A DNA stretch of 64,000 nt from Streptomyces nymphaeiformis. Lineage in GTDB: Bacteria; Actinomycetota; Actinomycetes; Streptomycetales; Streptomycetaceae. The stretch spans positions 558,001-622,000 of the forward strand of contig NZ_JACHJY010000002.1 in assembly GCF_014203895.1 (NCBI RefSeq), written 5' to 3'. Positions 35,422-43,674 of this stretch are shown in pieces; position 1 is the first letter of the stretch; the number at the start of each line of letters is the position of its first letter. The position numbers and the translations under genes were made by a program. The notes beneath the pieces are model-generated. The model made no database searches and had not been told where the DNA came from. It saw nothing but the letters and a program-made list of their open reading frames with translations.

Positions 35422-36060
35422 ATGAAGCGGAGACTCAAGCGCCTCGCGACGCCCTGGGCCGCCGGGGCGGCGGGAGTGGTGTTCGCGGTCCTGACGGCCA
35501 CGGCGATCGTCCTGGTACGAACCGCCCTGCCGAGCGGCGCCGACGGGACCGGAGCGACCTTGGAGCCGGGGCAGCGGAGCGCTGTGCGGACGGCGCTGGA
35601 GCTGATCCCGTTCGCCGGGATCGCCTTCCTGTGGTTCATGGGTGCCCTGCGCGAGCAGGGAGGCGAACGCGAGGAGAGGTTCGTCTCCACGGTGTTCCTC
35701 GGCAGCGGTCTGATCTTCGTCGCCACGCTGTTCGGCGCCGCCGCGGCGGCCTGGAGCGTGCTCGACGCGGGCGGACAGGGCGCTTCCTTCGGCCGCGACG
35801 TCGCGTACGCCCTGCTGACCACCTACGCCATGCGGATGGCGGCGGTGTTCGTCCTCACGACCTCGACCATCGGCCGCCGGCTCGGCGTCCTCCCGCGCCC
35901 ACTCGTCGCCATCGGCCATCTGGCCGGCCTGACGCTCCTCGTGGTGGGGGCGAGCGTGCCCTGGTCGGAGCTGATCTTCCCCGCCTGGGTGGTGGTTCTC
36001 AGCCTGAACATTCTGTGGGGCCGTCATTCCGCCCCGCCACGGCCCGTCGCCTCGACCTGA
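35422..36060 (+). CDS. Multi-pass membrane protein of unknown function
   Basis: A 212-residue protein with about five hydrophobic segments: near 12-34, 58-76, 88-112, 130-150 and 160-195. The N-terminus is basic (MKRRLKRLATPW), consistent with the positive-inside rule. A GGGAG site sits before the ATG. It precedes the P450 cassette on the same strand by 108 bases but the gap suggests a separate unit. No family recognised with confidence. Confidence 0.75.
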   Translation: MKRRLKRLATPWAAGAAGVVFAVLTATAIVLVRTALPSGADGTGATLEPGQRSAVRTALELIPFAGIAFLWFMGALREQGGEREERFVSTVFLGSGLIFVATLFGAAAAAWSVLDAGGQGASFGRDVAYALLTTYAMRMAAVFVLTTSTIGRRLGVLPRPLVAIGHLAGLTLLVVGASVPWSELIFPAWVVVLSLNILWGRHSAPPRPVAST

Positions 36061-36168
36061 TCGGGCCTCATCCCTCACTCGATCGGTCCGCTCCCCATGG
36101 CTGTGGCCCTCCCTGCCGACGAAAGTGGGCGCAGGGGGCCGCCCAGGCCATTGGAGAGGACCGAGCAC

Positions 36169-36396
36169 GTGGTGAGCATCGCCGTCGATCTGAACCGCTG
36201 CCAGGGGTACGCGCAGTGCGCGTTCCTCGCTCCCGAGATCTTCACCATGCACGGCGACGAGGCGCTCCTGTACAACCCGGATGCCGACGACGCGCTGCGC
36301 GAGAAGCTCGCTCAGGCCGCCGCGGCCTGCCCCGTGCAGGCCATCCTCGTCGATGCCGTGGACGAGCCGACGGAGGTCGTGTCCGATGCTCGGTGA
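36169..36396 (+). CDS. Ferredoxin, 3Fe-4S type, P450 partner
   Basis: A 75-residue ferredoxin. The cluster ligands are RCQGYAQC near residue 11-18 and a distal Cys in ACPVQAI near 58; with no fourth Cys in the first group this is the 3Fe-4S form common beside Streptomyces P450 genes. A GTG start at 36169 (or the next codon) follows GGAGAGG. It overlaps the reductase gene by 11 bases. Confidence 0.88.
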   Translation: MVSIAVDLNRCQGYAQCAFLAPEIFTMHGDEALLYNPDADDALREKLAQAAAACPVQAILVDAVDEPTEVVSDAR

Positions 36397-37777
36397 CGGA
36401 GCCTTGGAACAGCTCAAACGCGAGGGCCGCATCGTCGTCGTCGGCGCCTCGCTGGCAGGCCTGAGGGCCGCCGAGACCCTGCGCGCCAAGGGCTTCGTGG
36501 GATCCCTGACCATGATCGGCGACGAGCCCTGCGAACCGTACGACCGGCCCCCGCTGTCCAAGGGGGTGCTGCTGGGCAGGGCGCGCGCCGACCGCACCGC
36601 GCTGCCCCGGCTCCGGTCCGTCGACGCCACCTGGCGGCTCGGCGTTCCCGCCACCGGCCTGGACATGGCCGCGAGGAGGGTGCGGCTGGCCGACGGCGAC
36701 GAGGTGCCGTACGACCGGCTGCTGATCGCCACCGGGGTCCGTGCGCGACCGTGGCCGCGCGAGGAGGAGGCGGAACTCGACGGCGTCTTCGTGCTGCGGA
36801 CCCGCGAAGAGGGCTCCGCGCTCGCGCGCCGGCTCGACGAGGGACCCAAGCGGGTCCTCGTCATCGGGGGAGGGTTCGCCGGCTCGGAGGTCGCCTCCGC
36901 CTGCCGGGAACGCGGCCTCCCCGTCACCGTCGCCGAACGAGGCGCCGCGCCCCTGGTCGGCGCACTCGGCGGGGTGGTCGCCGCGGTGGCCGCAGACCTC
37001 CAGCGCGAGCACGGCGTGGACCTGCGGTGCGGCGTCATGGTGACCGCTCTGGAGGGCGACGCCTCGGGACGGGTGCGCGCCGCGCATCTGTCCGACGGCT
37101 CCACCGTGGAGACCGACGTGGTGGTCGTCTCGCTCGGCGCCCTCCGCAACACCGAATGGCTGTCCGGTTCCGGGCTCGGGGCCGGGCCCCGCGGCATCGC
37201 CTGCGACGCCGGCTGCCGTGCCTTCGACATCCGCGGGATCGTCACCGACGACATCTACGCGGCGGGCGACGTCGCCCGCTGCCCCCATCCCCTGTTCGGA
37301 TACCAGTTCCTGTCGCTGGAGCACTGGGGCAATGCCGTCGCCCAGGCCGGGATCGCGGCGCACAACATGCTCAGCGAGAGCATCGACCGACTGCCGCACA
37401 TGGACGTGCCGGCCTTCTGGTCCTCCCAGTTCGGCGTCAACATCAAGTCGGTCGGAGTGCCGTCGATGGCGACGGAGATCCTGATCTCGCAGGGCTCACT
37501 GGACAGCCGCCGCTTCGTCGGCGTCTACGGATACCAGGGGCGTGTCATCGGCGCCGTCTCCTTCGACCACGGCCGGTGGCTGCCGTTCTACCAGGAACTC
37601 ATCGAGAAGACCGCGCCGTTCCCCCCGCAGTTCGCGACGGTCGACCGGCACCCGGACGGACTGCGCCCGGTGGACGCGGACTTCCCCGACCCGTCGGTCC
37701 CCAGCCACGGTCCCACCGTGACCCTCAGCGGATACTCACCGGCCGACCGCCGGATCACGTTCACCCCCGCGCACTGA
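36386..37777 (+). CDS. NAD(P)/FAD ferredoxin reductase
   Basis: A 463-residue flavoprotein that moves electrons from NAD(P)H to the upstream ferredoxin. FAD-binding motif IVVVGASLAGLRAAETLR near 16, EPYDRPPLSKGVL near 48, NAD(P)-binding VLVIGGGFAGSEVASACR near 155 and the second FAD contact DDIYAAGDVARCPHP near 290, with FWSSQFGVNIKSVG toward the end. It overlaps the ferredoxin gene, has a CGGAGG site inside it, and is followed 24 bases on by the P450, giving one operon. Confidence 0.93.
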   Translation: MLGDGALEQLKREGRIVVVGASLAGLRAAETLRAKGFVGSLTMIGDEPCEPYDRPPLSKGVLLGRARADRTALPRLRSVDATWRLGVPATGLDMAARRVRLADGDEVPYDRLLIATGVRARPWPREEEAELDGVFVLRTREEGSALARRLDEGPKRVLVIGGGFAGSEVASACRERGLPVTVAERGAAPLVGALGGVVAAVAADLQREHGVDLRCGVMVTALEGDASGRVRAAHLSDGSTVETDVVVVSLGALRNTEWLSGSGLGAGPRGIACDAGCRAFDIRGIVTDDIYAAGDVARCPHPLFGYQFLSLEHWGNAVAQAGIAAHNMLSESIDRLPHMDVPAFWSSQFGVNIKSVGVPSMATEILISQGSLDSRRFVGVYGYQGRVIGAVSFDHGRWLPFYQELIEKTAPFPPQFATVDRHPDGLRPVDADFPDPSVPSHGPTVTLSGYSPADRRITFTPAH

Positions 37778-37801
37778 CCCGCACGGCCACAAGGACCTGC
37801 C

Positions 37802-39037
37802 ATGACGCAAACCCTGCTGCACCAGATCCTGGACTACGCCAACCGGGCCGACCCGTACCCGATCTACGAAGAGCTGCGGAGGACACCGGTCCACCACGAT
37901 ACCGACGGGCCGTACGTGATCAGCACCTACTACGAGATCCGCAGCCTTCTGCACGATCCCCGGCTCAGTTCCGACGCCCGCAACCTGGCGTCCGGCGGCG
38001 CCGACCCGCTGGCCGAGTCGGCCTCCGAGGAGAGCGCCCTGCCGCCGAGCTTCCTCCGGCTCGACCCGCCGGAGCACGACCGGCTGCGGCGCATGACGAA
38101 CCGGCACTTCGGCCCGCCGCACTCCCCCCACCGGGTCGACGCCATGCGCCCGGAGCTGCACGACATCGTCGGCGGCCTCATCGACGGCCTCGGCGACCCG
38201 GGCCGGATCGACCTGGTGGAGGAGTTCTCCTACCCGTTCCCGGTGACGGTGATCTGCAGACTGCTCGGCATTCCGCGCGAGGACGAGGCACGCTTCCACA
38301 CCTGGGCGGACACCCTCGCCGCCAGCCTGGACCCCGACCCGGACGCCGATCCCGCCGAGCGGGGCAAGGGCACGGTCGAGGCCCGGATGCAGTTGGGCAT
38401 GTACCTCGCCGGTCTGATCGAGGAGCGCCGCAAGAACCCCGGGGACGACATGCTGTCCCAGCTGGCGACGGCCGAGGGCCAGGACGGTCCGATGACCACG
38501 ATGGAACTGCTCAGCACCGCGGCCCTGCTCCTGATCGCAGGGCATGAGACCACGGTCAACCTCATCACCAACGGAATGCTGACCCTGCTGCGCAATCCCG
38601 ACGTCCTCCAGCGCCTGCGGGCCGAGCCGCGCCTCGCCGTGCCCATCGTCGAGGAACTCCTGCGCTTCGAGCCGCCGGTGCAGCTGCTGCCGGGGCGCAC
38701 CGCTCTCGCCGACATCGAGGTCCGCGGCGTCACGATCCCCAAGGGTTCCACCCTCTGGCTGGTCCTGGCGTCCGGCAACCGCGACCCCCAGCGCTTCGAG
38801 AACCCCGACCGCTTCGACCCGGACCGCCCGGACGTCCAGCACCTCGGCCTGGGCAGCGGCATCCACAGCTGCTTCGGCGCACCGCTCGCCCGACTGGAGG
38901 CCCAACTCGCCCTGTCGGAGCTGGCCCGGAGACTGGAGAAACCACGCCTGCTGGAGGACCCGCCCCCGTACCGCCAGAACGCCGTACTGCGCGGGCCGCG
39001 CCATCTGCGGATCGCGTGCGACGGCATCCGGCCCTAG
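37802..39037 (+). CDS. Cytochrome P450
   Basis: A 411-residue bacterial P450 monooxygenase. The I-helix oxygen motif is LLIAGHETTVNL near 240, ExxR is in VEELLRFEPP near 285 and the heme-ligand loop is GLGSGIHSCFGAPLARLE near 350, where the Phe usually found seven residues before the Cys is replaced (HLGLGSGIHSCFG). With its ferredoxin and reductase in the same operon, it is a complete three-component system. No biosynthetic partner is adjacent, so the substrate is unknown. Confidence 0.94.
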   Translation: MTQTLLHQILDYANRADPYPIYEELRRTPVHHDTDGPYVISTYYEIRSLLHDPRLSSDARNLASGGADPLAESASEESALPPSFLRLDPPEHDRLRRMTNRHFGPPHSPHRVDAMRPELHDIVGGLIDGLGDPGRIDLVEEFSYPFPVTVICRLLGIPREDEARFHTWADTLAASLDPDPDADPAERGKGTVEARMQLGMYLAGLIEERRKNPGDDMLSQLATAEGQDGPMTTMELLSTAALLLIAGHETTVNLITNGMLTLLRNPDVLQRLRAEPRLAVPIVEELLRFEPPVQLLPGRTALADIEVRGVTIPKGSTLWLVLASGNRDPQRFENPDRFDPDRPDVQHLGLGSGIHSCFGAPLARLEAQLALSELARRLEKPRLLEDPPPYRQNAVLRGPRHLRIACDGIRP

Positions 39038-39100
39038 TACACCCCGCGTGCCCGCACCATCCACCCCAGGCCCCCCGGGGGCCGGCCCGCGCAGCCGAAG

Positions 39101-39127
39101 GGCGCCGCTCGACCTCGATGCGGCGCC
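39101..39127. terminator. Terminator between the P450 operon and the patatin/kinase operon
   Basis: GGCGCCGC (39101-39108) pairs perfectly with 39120-39127 around an 11-nt loop. It lies between convergent genes and 4 bases from the minus-strand stop. Confidence 0.7.
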
Positions 39128-39130
39128 TCC

Positions 39131-39901
39131 TCAGGCCGGGTAGGTGATCGAGCCCAGCGGCGGGCAGGGGACGAGCGTGGTGCCGGCGCCGGGGCGTTCG
39201 ACGAAAGCCCGGGATTCGGCGGCCCGCAGGCGCCGAGAGTCCAGCTCGTCGGCGTGCCAGGCGTCACGCTGGGCATGGGGGTAGTCCCACGTGTCGTCGA
39301 TGAGACTGAGGCTGGTGTTGCCGGAGCTACGCTGGAACTCCGCCTTGATGACGGCCTGTTGGAGTGCGGTCTGTGTCGCGGCGAGATCGATGCGGGTGAT
39401 CAGTATGCCGGGGGTGTTCGGTTCGCGGGTCGGCATGGGGGCCTGAGGGAGCAGCGACACCCCCGTGTCGAGGCGGCCGATGTTGTCGACGCTCACTTGC
39501 TGGGCCTCCCTCGACATGATCTGCATCTCCTGGTGGAGCCAGAGGAATTCGTCGAGGTCGGCCGCGGTGATGCGCATCCGCTGGTACAGGGCTCGGAAGC
39601 GGGGATCGCCGTGCAGCGGACGTATGGGGGCGGCGTGGAGCGTCACGCAGTCGTTGTAGCCGGCCGTCACCGCGGCGTCGAGGTGGAAGACGGCCTGGTC
39701 CCTCTGTCCGTGTACGCAGGCCATGACGCCGAGGCTCACCTGGCCGGCGGCGACGAGCCACGTGCCGTCGGGGCCGAGCGCCGTGGCGCGCGCGATGAGG
39801 TCGTGGAAGCCCGCGGTGCCCACCCCGGTGGGGCCATGGGTCAGGAGCGCCACCAGCTGTTCGTGAAAACGGACGGCCAGTGAGTTGACGGTGTCGACCA
39901 T
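39131..39901 (-). CDS. TPR-like protein of unknown function
   Basis: A 256-residue protein. A mostly helical N-terminal part (HEQLVALLTHGPTGVGTAGF) leads to a TPR-like segment, QAVFHLDAAVTAGYNDCVTL near 85, followed by PLHGDPRFRALYQRM, a common end of TPR arrays. The C-terminus is polar and ends in a Pro/Gly-rich tail. GAGGAGATCC lies before the ATG at 39901. It is the last gene of the patatin/kinase operon, 107 bases after the kinase. Function is inferred only as a partner of those proteins. Confidence 0.7.
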   Translation of the reverse strand: MVDTVNSLAVRFHEQLVALLTHGPTGVGTAGFHDLIARATALGPDGTWLVAAGQVSLGVMACVHGQRDQAVFHLDAAVTAGYNDCVTLHAAPIRPLHGDPRFRALYQRMRITAADLDEFLWLHQEMQIMSREAQQVSVDNIGRLDTGVSLLPQAPMPTREPNTPGILITRIDLAATQTALQQAVIKAEFQRSSGNTSLSLIDDTWDYPHAQRDAWHADELDSRRLRAAESRAFVERPGAGTTLVPCPPLGSITYPA

Positions 39902-40008
39902 GGATCTCCTCGGACCTCGGTGGTGAAGAGCGGAGGGGCGCCGGGTCGCCGGCAACCCCCGTGAACATGACGGGGGGACGGGGTGAGCGGTTCCTGTGAG
40001 TGCCGGGC

Positions 40009-42387
40009 TCAGTAGGCAGTGCTTCGGCCGACGCGTTCGGCGGCCAGGCAGGTCCGGACGATCGTGACGCGGATCGTCGGGCCGCCGATGCCGCATTTGA
40101 TGGCGTAGAAGAGGACGATGTTGGTCGAGGTGACGGCCAGTGCGTACACGTAGACGTCGTGGAGGAGTCCCAGGTAGAGCGCGGTGCCGATGGTCAGTAC
40201 GGCCGTGGCGTAGAAGAGCGAGGTCGGCACCCACTGGGTGAACGAGGACAGGCCGGTGATCTTGGTGTCGTCGCCGGGGACCGTGCTGAGGCCGAGCTGT
40301 CGTGAACGGACGATGACCGCGCGGACGTAGGCGAGGGTCAGCACGTTCGCGAGCAGGGTCAGGACCTGCCCGATCGCGGAGTTGATCGGCCACCAGCGGG
40401 GCTCGACCAGGGTGATCGCCAGCACGAGCAGACACGGCACGACGGCCATGATCCGCATGATCACCTCGGTCGCCAGGGCCAGCCGGGTCATCGAGCCGGC
40501 CCGCCAGCCGATGACGAGGGGCGTCAGGCCGGAGAACAGCATCTGGTAGTACTTCGGCGCGGCGATCGCGTAGGAGAGCCCGACGATCCGGGCCGGGAGG
40601 TTGGCCCGCAGGTCCGGCACCTCGTAGCCCTCGCGCCGCCACGTGTCGATGATCGGGAGGCCCTCGGGGGTGTGACTGGCGTGCTGCACCAGCTCCACGA
40701 GCTTGTTCCCCCAGTCCAGGTCCAGGTCTCGCAGGAACCAGGTGACGACGACGGTGTTCGTCACCGCCCAGATCAGCGCCGAGAGGAGGGACCAGGCGAG
40801 GAGCCAGTCCGTGAACTGCCCGCGGTCGGACTCCGGACGCTCGTCGAGCTGTCTCCGCATCCGCCACAGCCGCCACTCGCGGCCCGGGTCGCCGGCCAGC
40901 GGCCGCATCAGCTCGCGCAGGGCCCGCCACCCGGTCTCGACCCGCAGGTCGGACTCGCCCTGCTCGGCGGCCTGCACCATGTCGAGCTCCGCCAGGAAGC
41001 CGTCCTTCAGTCGCGCGTACGAGAGCTCGGGCCCGGATCCGGCGGAGAAGATGAGCAGCCGCCGGCCCGGGTCGGCGTCGACCAGGTCCTCGACGAACCG
41101 CGCGAGCAGCGCGGCGCGCATGTAGAAGATGTCGGGTACGACGCCGTCGGCGCTCGCCCGTCCGGTGCCGAAGAGGATCAGCAGCTGCCCGAGCGAGTAG
41201 AGGTCGGCCCGGGCTATCTCGGTCTCGCCGGCCTTCACCTCCGGAGCGGTGTAGGCGGCTTCGGCCCCTGCCGTCCCGGTGACGGTGTGGGTGTACAGGT
41301 AGTTCCGGCCGAGGTCGATGAGCTTGAAGGCGTCGTCGGCCGCGGACACGATGATGTTGGAGGGTGCGAGGTCCGCGTGCACGCTCTTGAGCCGGCCGTG
41401 GACCGGGTCGTCGCGCGCGACGCGCTGGAGGTCCTCCAGGGCCTCGAAGAGCAGCAGCGCCTTCTCCCGGAGCCGGTCCAGGCGAAGGGAGGAGGCCTGG
41501 CCCGCGCCGGCCGCCTCCGGCCCCCACTCCTCGCGGACGAGCTCGGCGAGCGTCCTGCCCTCGATGAAGTCCATGAGGATCCAGCTGTCCCAGCTGGCCC
41601 AGACCCGCACCAGGTGCCGTGACCCGGTGCTCGACGTGCCGTACGTCTCCGCGTAGCTGCGGGTGGCCTGCGCGAGGGTCCCGATCCGGGTGAACGGGTA
41701 CAGGATCAGTTTGAGGGCGAACTCCGGGCGGGTCCCGTGCACGGCGTCCGCCGTGGCACCGCGAAGGATCATCGAGGTGCTGCCGTGCCGATGGAACCCC
41801 AGCTTGCGCTGCATGGCGTCCCACTCGCGCCGGGCGGGTTCCGCGGTCTCGGCCGCCCCGCGCCCGGCGGGCCGCCGCTGCGGACTGTAGACGTCGGCGA
41901 TGACCTCCGCGACCGCGACCTCGGCCACGAGCACACCGCAGACGCCGTCGCAGTCATGGGTCAGCGCCCGGCCGCTCCGGCCGGTGACGGCCCCCGGTTG
42001 TGGGAGCGAGCGCTGCGCCTCGGACTCGGCGAGGCCGAGCAGGGTCAGCAGGAACAGGCTGACGAACCCGAACAGCTCGTCCGGGCCCGCCGGGCGTCCG
42101 CCGTTCGGGTCTCGGTATCCGAGGCACCAGGCTTCGAGGTGCGCGATCGTGGCCCGCCTGCCCGTGAGCCCGAAGCGGTCCTCGAACGACCGCTCGTCGA
42201 GAGGGATGTCCTGCAACAGGCGTCGCCACAGTTCGAGCCGGCGGGTCCGCTGCCGGGCGGCTTCCGGCCGGCCGTCGGTGGGCAGCTCGAGCAGGTCCTG
42301 TAACCGTGCCAGGTGCCCTTCGTCATATCCCGTCAGATCGGACAGTGCTGCGAGCAGCAGATCCAGCGTCGCGCCCCGGTGCTCCAT
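40009..42387 (-). CDS. Membrane-anchored protein kinase-like protein
   Basis: A 792-residue protein with three parts. Residues 1-185 are a helical N-terminal region. A kinase-like domain (about 200-450) shows the ATP lysine in FALKLILYPF, a catalytic loop SVHADLAPSNIIV (HxD...N kept, Arg of HRD absent), the metal Asp in LIDLGRN (DLG instead of DFG) and TAPEVKAGE with TSLGQ-like DLYSLGQLL. The last 250 residues hold about six hydrophobic segments, so it is a polytopic membrane protein. The start is ATG 42387; a TTG 12 bases earlier is possible. It overlaps the upstream patatin gene by 65 bases. A phosphotransferase role is likely but the altered motifs leave activity open. Confidence 0.82.
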   Translation of the reverse strand: MEHRGATLDLLLAALSDLTGYDEGHLARLQDLLELPTDGRPEAARQRTRRLELWRRLLQDIPLDERSFEDRFGLTGRRATIAHLEAWCLGYRDPNGGRPAGPDELFGFVSLFLLTLLGLAESEAQRSLPQPGAVTGRSGRALTHDCDGVCGVLVAEVAVAEVIADVYSPQRRPAGRGAAETAEPARREWDAMQRKLGFHRHGSTSMILRGATADAVHGTRPEFALKLILYPFTRIGTLAQATRSYAETYGTSSTGSRHLVRVWASWDSWILMDFIEGRTLAELVREEWGPEAAGAGQASSLRLDRLREKALLLFEALEDLQRVARDDPVHGRLKSVHADLAPSNIIVSAADDAFKLIDLGRNYLYTHTVTGTAGAEAAYTAPEVKAGETEIARADLYSLGQLLILFGTGRASADGVVPDIFYMRAALLARFVEDLVDADPGRRLLIFSAGSGPELSYARLKDGFLAELDMVQAAEQGESDLRVETGWRALRELMRPLAGDPGREWRLWRMRRQLDERPESDRGQFTDWLLAWSLLSALIWAVTNTVVVTWFLRDLDLDWGNKLVELVQHASHTPEGLPIIDTWRREGYEVPDLRANLPARIVGLSYAIAAPKYYQMLFSGLTPLVIGWRAGSMTRLALATEVIMRIMAVVPCLLVLAITLVEPRWWPINSAIGQVLTLLANVLTLAYVRAVIVRSRQLGLSTVPGDDTKITGLSSFTQWVPTSLFYATAVLTIGTALYLGLLHDVYVYALAVTSTNIVLFYAIKCGIGGPTIRVTIVRTCLAAERVGRSTAY

Positions 42388-43435
42388 TCGCGCTGTCAAC
42401 CACCCTCAGTCTCGGCATGGCACGTATTCCGCCCTGACGCATCAGCTCGGTCGGTCTTCCCTCGGTGGCGCAGAACGCGATTCCGTAGGCCATCCGCGCG
42501 TGGTGGAGGAGCCGGCCCTGGTTCAGCTCGTGCCGCTTGAGCTCGGGCATCCACGGAAGCGGCGCCAGATCGAGGACGTACGGCCCGCCGGCCGCGGGAG
42601 CCGTTCTCATCCGGCGGAGCCAGTCCTGGTCGCGGTGCTTCTGACGGATCGCCGCGAGATAGCCGGCGCCGAGGCCGCGGCGCATCCGCTCCAGGTGCAG
42701 GAAGGTGTAGCGGTGCATCAGGTTGAGCCCGGCGCCGGCCGGTCCCATCGGCCGGGTACTGAGCGACAGGACGTGCGTACAGCCGTCCCCGACGGCGAGC
42801 CGGAAGGGCAGGGCGGTGAGGACGCCGCCGTCGACGGCGCGTCTGCCGTCGGGCGTGGCGAAGGTGCCGGGGACGGCGATGGGGAGCCAGGCGGAGGCGC
42901 GTAACGCGGCCTTGAGGTCGTGCCGGGAGGCGAACTCCCGCAGCACCACGGTCCGCAGGGCGTCGACGTCGGTGATCGGGACGGCCAGGGCGATCGGCGA
43001 GCGGAGGACGGCCTCGTAGTCCAGGGGCTTGACCCGCTCCATGATGTGGTCGAAGGAGTAGGCCAGGTTCAGGATCGGTTGCCCGCGCAGGGCCCGGGAG
43101 AAGTCGACGAACTGCCTGTTCGTCAGGTCGTCGTAGTAGATCGACAGCGGGTACCAGGTCTCGCCCGCGAGGAAGTAGGCACCGTTGATCCCTCCGGCGG
43201 AGCACCCGTAGACCACGTCGAAGGCGTTCTTGAAGCCGTAGTCCTCCAGCTGGGACAGCATCGCCGCGGAGATCACCCCGCGCATGCCGCCGCCCTCGAC
43301 GGCGAGGGCGACGGTCGCACCGTCCGTGCGCTGCCCCGGTAAGCTCCCGGACTCCCGGCGGGCGCGCAGGATCTCCAGGACGGGATGCGCCGGATCCCAG
43401 TACGCGTGCGTGCTCTTGACTGCGCCGATCTGCAT
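42323..43435 (-). CDS. Patatin-like phospholipase
   Basis: A 370-residue predicted acyl hydrolase. All patatin elements are present: oxyanion hole VEGGGMRGVIS near 48, nucleophile VYGCSAGGINGAYF near 76 (GxSxG) and the catalytic Asp in AVDGGVLTALP near 205. A weak GGGGGG site precedes the ATG. It is the first gene of an operon with the membrane kinase (65-base overlap) and TPR protein, so lipase activity may be controlled by the kinase. Cytoplasmic, no signal peptide. Confidence 0.92.
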   Translation of the reverse strand: MQIGAVKSTHAYWDPAHPVLEILRARRESGSLPGQRTDGATVALAVEGGGMRGVISAAMLSQLEDYGFKNAFDVVYGCSAGGINGAYFLAGETWYPLSIYYDDLTNRQFVDFSRALRGQPILNLAYSFDHIMERVKPLDYEAVLRSPIALAVPITDVDALRTVVLREFASRHDLKAALRASAWLPIAVPGTFATPDGRRAVDGGVLTALPFRLAVGDGCTHVLSLSTRPMGPAGAGLNLMHRYTFLHLERMRRGLGAGYLAAIRQKHRDQDWLRRMRTAPAAGGPYVLDLAPLPWMPELKRHELNQGRLLHHARMAYGIAFCATEGRPTELMRQGGIRAMPRLRVVDSANGAPGRDAGSAARSTVRSDGI

Positions 43436-43448
43436 GGTCCCCCCGTGC

Positions 43449-43464
43449 GATCAGGTCCCTGATC
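43449..43464 (-). promoter_or_regulatory. Inverted repeat just upstream of the patatin ribosome site
   Basis: GATCAG-GTCC-CTGATC is a perfect 6-4-6 repeat 14 bases before the patatin ATG. It may be an operator or an mRNA hairpin next to the ribosome site. Confidence 0.4.
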
Positions 43465-43624
43465 TTCCGTCACCACACCGCACAGCCCTGTTCCCTTGCG
43501 TGCTCGCGCCAAACGCCCGGAGCGCAGGGTGTCCAGAACATCCCCCGGGTTTTCGCGGATCTTGGCGCGATCTCTTTACGACCAGGTCAACCGCGGGTAA
43601 CTTCCAGCCATCGCAAAACCTTTC

Positions 43625-43648
43625 AGCAAGTTTCCGATTCTTCTTGCT
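43625..43648 (+). promoter_or_regulatory. Inverted repeat before the GH13 gene (possible LacI-type operator)
   Basis: AGCAAG (43625-43630) and CTTGCT (43643-43648) flank a 12-base spacer directly before the ribosome site, in an A/T-richer leader. CTTGC/GCAAG elements occur in streptomycete amylase control regions, so MalR-type repression is a guess. Confidence 0.3.
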
Positions 43649-43674
43649 TGTTGAGCTCCTCGAGGGAGTCCCCC

